A stretch of 64,000 nt of DNA, taken from Paenibacillus peoriae KCTC 3763. Its GTDB lineage: Bacteria > Bacillota > Bacilli > Paenibacillales > Paenibacillaceae. The notes under the pieces were generated by a model. That model was given only the letters and a program-made list of their open reading frames with translations, did no database searches and was not told where the DNA came from. The stretch is from the NCBI RefSeq assembly GCF_000236805.1, contig NZ_AGFX01000012.1, positions 248,001 to 312,000 on the forward strand. Direction: 5' to 3'. Positions 58,213 through 64,000 of the stretch are shown in pieces (position 1 is the stretch's first letter; every line of letters begins with the position of its first letter). Position numbers and translations under genes: made by a program.

Positions 58213-60888
58213 TCAAGGAATCAATTTCGTTTCTTTCGCGCGCTCGGCCATTTTTTTCGTATATTTACTGAGCGGCTTCTTAAGCACCAATCCAAACAGG
58301 AAGCACACTCCGATGAATACAAACAGCATCACTACATCTCGTGTTACCGTTGAAGGCAGCATCCCTCCTACCGTTTCCCGCAGCAGACTAACCGCATAGG
58401 TAAATGGGACGAACGGATTCAGCGCCTGAAAGAAGGGTGTGCTTGTCGCAATCGGGAATGTCCCGCCTGAACTGGAGAATTGCAGCACCAGCAGGATGAC
58501 CGCCAGACCCTTGCCGATATTGCCGAACACAGAAACCAATGTATAGGTCATCGCTGTAAACACCAGACTGATCAGCATAGACGACAATACAAATGCCACT
58601 TTGGCATCCACATACGCCCCGAGCAGGAACAAATCACCGAGGGACACGCTCAGCGCCTGGAATATACCAATTGTAGAGAACGTCATAAGCCGTCCGAAAT
58701 ACACCTGATAGCTTTTATATTGACCTTCCGGGTCCTCCACATCTACCCTGAACATGGAGACCAGCAGCATTGCACCTACCCAAATCGATAATGTAGTGTA
58801 AAAAGGGGACATCGCAGAGCCATAGTTCGGGATCGGGTATATTCGCTCCTGCTTCAGCAATACCGGGCTGCCGAGAAAATCGCTTTCCTTCTTCACATCC
58901 CCCTTGAGTAACGCAATGGCTCGTCCCAGTGCATTTTCGCCCCTCAATTGACGAATCGTGTCTGCCGCGCGACGTATGGAATCCTCGGCAGCTGGAAGAT
59001 CTGTTCTCACAAAATTAGCGACTTGATGTACCGCTTTTTCTGCCTCGGGGAACTTGTTTTCAATCAAGTCAGCCATTTGGACAAACTGTTGTTCCGCCCT
59101 CGGCAAATCATTGCGTACAAATTCCGCCGCCTGATGAATTTTACCTTTAACCGCAGGCAAATCGTTATTTACAAAGTCTGCCGCTTTGTTGACAGCAGTT
59201 GTGAACTCGCCCATGCGTCCCTGAATCGTGGTAGCCGCTTCATGCAGCTTCTGGCGGTGTTGCGGCAAATCCTGCTGGAGACGAGTCAGCTCTTGCTGAC
59301 CGAATTCTGCAGCAGCCTGTGCATCATTTAATATCTTTTCAATATTCGGCAGCTGCTCTTGAGCAGTATTCAGCACATTGGCGGAATTGCGTGCAACGGT
59401 TTTGATTTGATCCAGCGCCTTTTGAATCGCGGGCGCATACTCCGTATCATAATTGCTCAAAATGCTGTCAATTCCGCTGCTAACCTCTCCGGCCAGGCGG
59501 TCTGCGTCATCCAGCAAATTTTGTGCAGGCTTCTCGCCACGCTGTATGGCATCTCCAATGCTTGTCACTGTGCTATTCAAGCGGCCGAGACGATCCTTCA
59601 GTCCGCCCACGCGGGAAATGAGCGAATCCAGAGGCTGACTCGGCAAATATCCGTTCACACGGTTCAGCAACTGGGAAATATGATCCAGCACCCCCACTGC
59701 GGTCGTCAGTCTTCCGCTAACCCGATTCGCCGCAGCCTGTGCTGCTTTAGGATCAAAATCTACCCCACGAATGATGCCTGTAATCCCGGAAACTTCATTC
59801 GCAATTTGCTGAACCAGTTGCAGGTCCTCTTTGACCAGCGTTCCAATGGAGTCGAGTGCACCCTCGTTTTTGTCCAGAAATTCAAGTAAGCCGGTTGTAA
59901 AATCCTTGCCTGTAGCTGCAATTTTCTGCACCTCCGGCAGTGCTTTCTGGGCAGCATGAATGACCTTAAGAGCCGTTTGCGTGTCCTCCAAGGCAGTGGC
60001 CAACGCGCTTTCCACCTTGCCAAAGTTTTGATCCAGCTCGACAATTCGGTCTCCGGCCTTTTGAATGTCTGGCAGTCTTTTTTGGATATCCAAAATAACC
60101 GCCGCTACCTTATCCAGCTCAGGCAAGTTTTTGTCAATTTTAAGCACCAGCTCGCCAGCGCGGTTAATTTCAGGAATCTTCTCCTTCAGGGAAATGATCT
60201 TTTGCCCCTGCGCCTTGATTTTGGGCAAATTTTGCTCCAGCTCAATCGCCTGTTTACCTAACCTGTCGATATCCGGCAGACGCTGATTCAGCTCCAGCAC
60301 CCGGTTCTCAATGTTGCGAATGGTGGGCAGCTCCTCCTCGAGCTTCACCCCGGCTTCCTTTAGCTTAGTCAACACAGCCTGACTGGCCGTTTCAATAAAG
60401 TTTTGGCTAATCTGGTTCGTCAGAGAGGTGGCCCCCGAGGAGGTGATTTTCGGAGCCACCGCATTGATTTTTTCGTTTACCGCGTAATCAATCTCCGGCT
60501 TTTGCGGATTTTCCGTAAGCACGCTCGTAATTTTCTTCGAAAAATCCTTGGGGATGAGCAGGCTGGCATAATAATCACCGTCCAGCACACCTTTTCGCGC
60601 CTCTGCTTCATTCACAAACGTCCAGCCCAGCTTCTTGTTATTGTGAAGGCTATGCATAACCTCGTCGCCGATGTTTATTTTTTTCCCGTTCACCTCAGCA
60701 CCCTGGTCCTGGCTCGTTACTGCAATTTTAATACCTGATGTATTCGCGTACGGGTCCCACATCGCTTTCAAATTCACCCATGCATAGACGGAAGGCAAAA
60801 GAATGATGCCAATAACTAATAAAATTCCGGTCGATACTTTGAATACATTTTTCCAGTCGGTTAAGTAGATGTGCCATATCTTCCGCAA
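58213..60888 (-). CDS. YhgE/Pip-family membrane protein with internal repeats
   Basis: A protein of about 891 residues. I chose TTG 60888, eight bases after AAGGAG; the longer frame to 61020 would run through a terminator. A first helix (about 16-38, VSTGILLVIGIILLPSVYAW) precedes a long extracytoplasmic region, and five to six helices close the protein (SIWVGAMLLVSMF onwards). The fold is that of YhgE/Pip and YueB/EsaA proteins, known as phage receptors or type VII secretion parts. The outer region holds six 17-residue repeats (about 187-288) and five 18-residue repeats near 560-645, all starting (L/I/F)P. Its role here is unknown. Confidence 0.82.
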   Translation of the reverse strand: MRKIWHIYLTDWKNVFKVSTGILLVIGIILLPSVYAWVNLKAMWDPYANTSGIKIAVTSQDQGAEVNGKKINIGDEVMHSLHNNKKLGWTFVNEAEARKGVLDGDYYASLLIPKDFSKKITSVLTENPQKPEIDYAVNEKINAVAPKITSSGATSLTNQISQNFIETASQAVLTKLKEAGVKLEEELPTIRNIENRVLELNQRLPDIDRLGKQAIELEQNLPKIKAQGQKIISLKEKIPEINRAGELVLKIDKNLPELDKVAAVILDIQKRLPDIQKAGDRIVELDQNFGKVESALATALEDTQTALKVIHAAQKALPEVQKIAATGKDFTTGLLEFLDKNEGALDSIGTLVKEDLQLVQQIANEVSGITGIIRGVDFDPKAAQAAANRVSGRLTTAVGVLDHISQLLNRVNGYLPSQPLDSLISRVGGLKDRLGRLNSTVTSIGDAIQRGEKPAQNLLDDADRLAGEVSSGIDSILSNYDTEYAPAIQKALDQIKTVARNSANVLNTAQEQLPNIEKILNDAQAAAEFGQQELTRLQQDLPQHRQKLHEAATTIQGRMGEFTTAVNKAADFVNNDLPAVKGKIHQAAEFVRNDLPRAEQQFVQMADLIENKFPEAEKAVHQVANFVRTDLPAAEDSIRRAADTIRQLRGENALGRAIALLKGDVKKESDFLGSPVLLKQERIYPIPNYGSAMSPFYTTLSIWVGAMLLVSMFRVDVEDPEGQYKSYQVYFGRLMTFSTIGIFQALSVSLGDLFLLGAYVDAKVAFVLSSMLISLVFTAMTYTLVSVFGNIGKGLAVILLVLQFSSSGGTFPIATSTPFFQALNPFVPFTYAVSLLRETVGGMLPSTVTRDVVMLFVFIGVCFLFGLVLKKPLSKYTKKMAERAKETKLIP
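58948..59214 (-). repeat. Coding repeat, five units of 18 residues in the YhgE/Pip gene
   Basis: Five consecutive 54-base units encode segments such as LPAVKGKIHQAAEFVRND, LPRAEQQFVQMADLIENK and FPEAEKAVHQVANFVRTD. An 18-residue period equals five turns of an alpha-helix, so the units place the LP step on one face. Confidence 0.8.
60025..60330 (-). repeat. Coding repeat, six units of 17 residues in the YhgE/Pip gene
   Basis: Six consecutive 51-base units encode segments such as LPDIDRLGKQAIELEQN, LPKIKAQGQKIISLKEK, IPEINRAGELVLKIDKN and LPDIQKAGDRIVELDQN. Spacing is exact, with (L/I)P at the start of each unit. Confidence 0.85.
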
Positions 60889-60986
60889 CCTCACCACTCC
60901 TTGTATGTACATTAACCTATCGTCCAGTGTTGTATGCACACGTATTGTAAACGATTTGAGTGGATGAAGCCAATCATGTGAACTTA

Positions 60987-61030
60987 AAAGAAGCCCCTCA
61001 AGCCTAAAGGATAGGCTCAAGGAGCTTCTT
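60987..61030 (-). terminator. Terminator after the DUF2062 gene
   Basis: On the minus strand AAGAAGCTCCTTGAGCCTA pairs with TTAGGCTTGAGGGGCTTCTT, then TTTT. It is a very long stem directly after the DUF2062 stop and lies upstream of the YhgE/Pip start. Confidence 0.9.
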
Positions 61031-61041
61031 GATTTGCTGCG

Positions 61042-61650
61042 TTATCCATTTTTCAGTAGTCTGGCCGCCGAAAAGGCTGTACCGTGTCGCAATTTCCGTT
61101 TCTCCAGCCGTTTGTGCAGCGAACGGTTATACAAGACTTGAATGACAAAATACGAGATAATACCCAGTACCACACCGAAAATCGACATCCCGATCATAAT
61201 GTGCAGCCCTCCGTGCAGCAAGTCTCTGAATACAGACCAGTTGCCATGAAACAGCTCCATAAAAGAATGCTCGTGAAGTCGACCGCCTCTGACGTGTACC
61301 GGATAATGAAATGGGTAAATCCATGCCCCAAGCTGCTTGGCGAACGGCATCAGCACAATCGGTAAAAAGGTCAGCTTGCCTACTACATTACCCACAATGG
61401 CCGCAGGCATCGAACCACCGGACAGCCGAACAATGGGATAAAACACAAGGTAAATCAGAGATGCCGTAGAAATCACAATCATCTCCAGCCCGAAGCCAAT
61501 GGCAAAGCCCAAGGAGATTTTTTTGACACCACCAGGTGCACGCAACAGCTTGATAAAATTCAGACGAATCGCCCGCCATATATTTTGGAACATATTATAT
61601 TTCTTCTTCGATTTATGAGATTTGAGTCTGTTCGGATTGAGCTTTATCAA
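61042..61650 (-). CDS. DUF2062 membrane protein
   Basis: A protein of about 202 residues of the DUF2062 family: a basic N-terminus, SLGFAIGFGLEMIVISTASL, NVVGKLTFLPIVLMPFAKQL and a C-terminal helix (MIGMSIFGVVLGIISYFVIQ). The family is of unknown function and often sits near membrane or envelope genes. I chose TTG 61650, eight bases after AAAGGAG, over ATG 61680. A sigma-A promoter (61732-61759) precedes it and a strong terminator follows, so it is monocistronic. Confidence 0.8.
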   Translation of the reverse strand: MIKLNPNRLKSHKSKKKYNMFQNIWRAIRLNFIKLLRAPGGVKKISLGFAIGFGLEMIVISTASLIYLVFYPIVRLSGGSMPAAIVGNVVGKLTFLPIVLMPFAKQLGAWIYPFHYPVHVRGGRLHEHSFMELFHGNWSVFRDLLHGGLHIMIGMSIFGVVLGIISYFVIQVLYNRSLHKRLEKRKLRHGTAFSAARLLKNG

Positions 61651-61731
61651 TAGGAGGACTCCTTTAACAGTACTATTCAAGTTCGGGAATGAGGTTAACA
61701 GCTCCCCTTCCTTACTTATGTTTATACTGTC

Positions 61732-61759
61732 ATTATAACCCTCAGCGGTTGAAAAGCAA
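61732..61759 (-). promoter_or_regulatory. Promoter of the DUF2062 gene
   Basis: Minus-strand -35 TTGCTT (61754-61759), 16-base spacer, -10 TATAAT (61732-61737). Confidence 0.65.
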
Positions 61760-61782
61760 TGCTATTCGACCTGTTTCCTTTT

Positions 61783-64000
61783 TTAGGACAAAATTCGCCT
61801 GTTGACATCGTTTTCGAGAGGTGCAATATCCCAAATCTCCGCTGCGTACTGCTGAATTGTGCAATCACTGGAAAATTTGCCGGAGTGAGCCATGTTCACA
61901 ATGGCACGCCGCGCCCACTCGGACGGATTCCGGTACACTTGCTCCACATGAACCTGCGTTTCCACATAGGCTGCGAAGTCCTTGAGCACAAAGTATTCAT
62001 CATTATGATCAATTAGGGATTGATAAATGGCCTCAAATTCTCGTTCATGCCGTGTAAAAGGAGCATCGTTCACCAGTTGATCCAGCACTTCGCGCAGTCT
62101 TTCGTCACTGTTGGCTGTTTTACGCGCTGAATATTGGCCGTCCTGAACATACGCCTCAATCTGATCCACCTTTAAGCCAAAAATGAACATGTTGGCATCG
62201 CCCACCATATCATGCATTTCAACATTGGCTCCATCCAATGTACCCAGGGTGAGTGCACCGTTCATCATAAATTTCATATTTCCTGTGCCTGAAGCTTCCT
62301 TGCCTGCCGTAGAGATCTGCTCACTGACATCTGCTGCAGGAATGATCAGTTCCGCCAGCGAAACTGAATAATTTTCGAGAAAAACCACTTTCAGCTTGTC
62401 CCTGACATCCACATCCCGATTAATCGTATCCGCCACATTGTTAATCAGTTTAATCGTCTGCTTGGCAAGAAAATAGCCTGGAGCTGCTTTAGCCCCAAAA
62501 ATAAACGTGCGTGGCACCATATCCAGCGAAGGATTATTTTTAAGCTGGCTGTACAAATGCATCACATGCAAAATGTTAAGCAGCTGTCGCTTGTAGCCAT
62601 GCAGCCGTTTGACTTGTACATCAAAAATCGAAGACGTATCCAGCCGGACACCGTATTTAGCAAATATATGATCGGCAAGCTTTATTTTATTATTTCGCTT
62701 AATCGTCTGAATCCGCTCTTGGAACGACTCGTCCCCACTGTAACGAAGCAGGTCGATTAACTCACGTGGACGAGTTCTCCAACGTGTACCGATCGTTTCA
62801 TCATACAAGCTTGCCAGTTTGGGGTTCGCGTGCATCAGCCAACGACGATGAGCAATTCCGTTCGTTTTATTGTTAAAACGACCAGGGTATAGCTCGTTAA
62901 ACGACTTCATTTCCCGTTCCTTCAAAATGCGTGTGTGCAACGCCGCTACCCCGTTAACGCTGTAGCTGCCGACGATAGCCAAATGGGCCATGCGGATTTG
63001 TTCACCGTGAATAATCGCCAGCTGTCCAATTTTGATGTCCTGGCCTGGATAACGCTCCAGCAGCATAGCGCAATAACGCTTGTTAATTTCTTCAATGATT
63101 AAACAAATACGAGGAAGCAGCTCCCGCACCATATTGACAGGCCATTGCTCCAAGGCTTCGCTCAATATCGTATGATTAGTATACGAAACCGTCCGCGTCG
63201 TGATATCCCATGCTTCGTCCCAGCCCAAGCCCTTCACGTCCATTAGAATACGCATCAGCTCGGGTATCACCAGCGTTGGATGTGTGTCGTTAATGTGCAG
63301 CGCAATTTTGTCAGGCAACTGGCTGTACGGTAAACGAAGCTTCTCGAACGTACGCAAAATACTTTGCAAGCCGGCCGAGCACAAAAAGTACTGCTGCTTC
63401 AAGCGAAGCAGCTTGCCCTCATAGTTGGAATCATCCGGATAGAGAAAGGCCGAGATGGACTCTACCGAGCGGTTATAGTCGAGAAAGCGGTAGTAGCCGC
63501 CCTCGCCCCGAATCGGGCCTCGAACGGGGTCGAGCGCTGATTCCGCGCTCCAAATCCGCAGCGTGTTCACCTGCGCGTGTCCATAACCCACCAGCGGAAT
63601 ATCATAGGGAACTGCCCAGACCGTTTCGGCATCCTGAGTCTCGAATACGAGACGACCAGCCTGTTCACGAGCCTCTACCCGTCCCCAAAAGTGAACTTCG
63701 ACCTTCTTGTCAGGACGGCGTTCCTCCCAGACATTGCCCTTTTGCAGCCAGTAATCCGGCAGTTCCACCTGATTCCCGTCTACAATCCGCTGCTCAAACA
63801 GACCGTACTTATATCGGATGCCGCAGCCATGTCCTGCATAGCCGAGGGATGCCAGCGAATCCATAAAGCAAGCGGCCAGACGACCGAGACCGCCATTTCC
63901 CAACCCGGCGTCTGCCTCCTGTTCTTCGATTGCTTCCAAGTCCCAGCCCAGTTCTCCCAGTGCTTGCCGAACCATGTCCAATACACCCAAATTCAGCAAA
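61783..64000 (-). CDS. glgP: Glycogen phosphorylase, C-terminal part
   Basis: At least 738 residues of glycogen/maltodextrin phosphorylase; the N-terminus lies beyond the right edge. Motifs: DAGLGNGGLGRLAACFMDSL, LHINDTHPTLVIPELMR, VKRLHGYKRQLLN, the pyridoxal-phosphate lysine region EASGTGNMKFMMNGALTLGT and TLDGANVEM. It releases glucose-1-phosphate from glycogen in the cytoplasm. In Bacillus glgP ends the glgBCDAP operon, so glycogen synthesis genes are likely outside the window. No convincing terminator follows the stop. Confidence 0.92.
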   Translation of the reverse strand, partial: LLNLGVLDMVRQALGELGWDLEAIEEQEADAGLGNGGLGRLAACFMDSLASLGYAGHGCGIRYKYGLFEQRIVDGNQVELPDYWLQKGNVWEERRPDKKVEVHFWGRVEAREQAGRLVFETQDAETVWAVPYDIPLVGYGHAQVNTLRIWSAESALDPVRGPIRGEGGYYRFLDYNRSVESISAFLYPDDSNYEGKLLRLKQQYFLCSAGLQSILRTFEKLRLPYSQLPDKIALHINDTHPTLVIPELMRILMDVKGLGWDEAWDITTRTVSYTNHTILSEALEQWPVNMVRELLPRICLIIEEINKRYCAMLLERYPGQDIKIGQLAIIHGEQIRMAHLAIVGSYSVNGVAALHTRILKEREMKSFNELYPGRFNNKTNGIAHRRWLMHANPKLASLYDETIGTRWRTRPRELIDLLRYSGDESFQERIQTIKRNNKIKLADHIFAKYGVRLDTSSIFDVQVKRLHGYKRQLLNILHVMHLYSQLKNNPSLDMVPRTFIFGAKAAPGYFLAKQTIKLINNVADTINRDVDVRDKLKVVFLENYSVSLAELIIPAADVSEQISTAGKEASGTGNMKFMMNGALTLGTLDGANVEMHDMVGDANMFIFGLKVDQIEAYVQDGQYSARKTANSDERLREVLDQLVNDAPFTRHEREFEAIYQSLIDHNDEYFVLKDFAAYVETQVHVEQVYRNPSEWARRAIVNMAHSGKFSSDCTIQQYAAEIWDIAPLENDVNRRILS

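Noticed and set aside
60889-61020. N-terminal extension of the YhgE/Pip protein
   Set aside because: It overlaps a strong terminator (60987-61030) and lacks a ribosome-binding site; TTG 60888 has a good one.
1-64000. tRNA, rRNA, insertion sequence, prophage or integrase
   Set aside because: No matching sequence patterns or genes were seen; the VgrG-like fragment alone is not enough to call a prophage.

Overview
The window looks like chromosome from a Paenibacillus close to P. polymyxa. This is inferred from gene content, strong GGAGG ribosome-binding sites, frequent GTG/TTG starts, Bacillus-type regulatory sites (Zur box, CcpA cre-like sites) and families typical of Bacillales. I see no rRNA, tRNA, CRISPR array, insertion sequence or prophage. 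About 55 protein genes are called; most are on the minus strand.

Layout. 1-806: the end of a contractile-injection-type pair, a VgrG-like spike fragment and a DcrB/EagR-like partner. 1070-9808: a D-allose operon (alsB-A-C-E, a PRD/EIIB/EIIA regulator, alsK) behind a LacI-family regulator. 10214-14256: a DUF6509-like gene, a DinG-type helicase, a dispersed repeat, a lipoprotein and an RDD protein. 14434-19463: a probable uronic-acid polysaccharide operon (heparinase II/III, an unrecognised 636-residue protein, GH88 hydrolase) with a cre-like site. 19628-27562: a cation transporter, then a metal (probably copper) locus in which a two-component system is split by a convergent/divergent multicopper oxidase, followed by a His/Met-rich membrane protein and a polyferredoxin. 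27794-34612: a complete oligopeptide ABC transporter and an ArsR-like regulator. 34839-39024: three paralogous secreted metallopeptidases. 39305-42764: a broken SDR gene and its TetR regulator, then a TetR/MATE efflux pair with three operator-like sites. 42931-51556: a sulfur-amino-acid salvage operon equivalent to B. subtilis ytmI-ytnM. 51811-57807: DUF421 protein, a LysR/monooxygenase pair, a Zur-type CobW GTPase, a drug/metabolite exporter and an aldo/keto reductase. 57952-64000: a second copy of the dispersed repeat, a YhgE/Pip membrane protein with two internal repeat series, a DUF2062 protein and the C-terminal part of glycogen phosphorylase.

How it fits together. Most blocks are self-contained nutrient or stress modules with local regulators. 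The observations most worth following are the 133-bp repeat present twice in inverted orientation about 45 kb apart, the copper-type locus with its uncharacterised small proteins, the cytoplasmic uronide-degrading trio containing a protein I cannot place, the metallopeptidase triplication with signs of gene conversion, and the ABC-fed allose operon carrying a PTS-type regulator without any PTS gene nearby.
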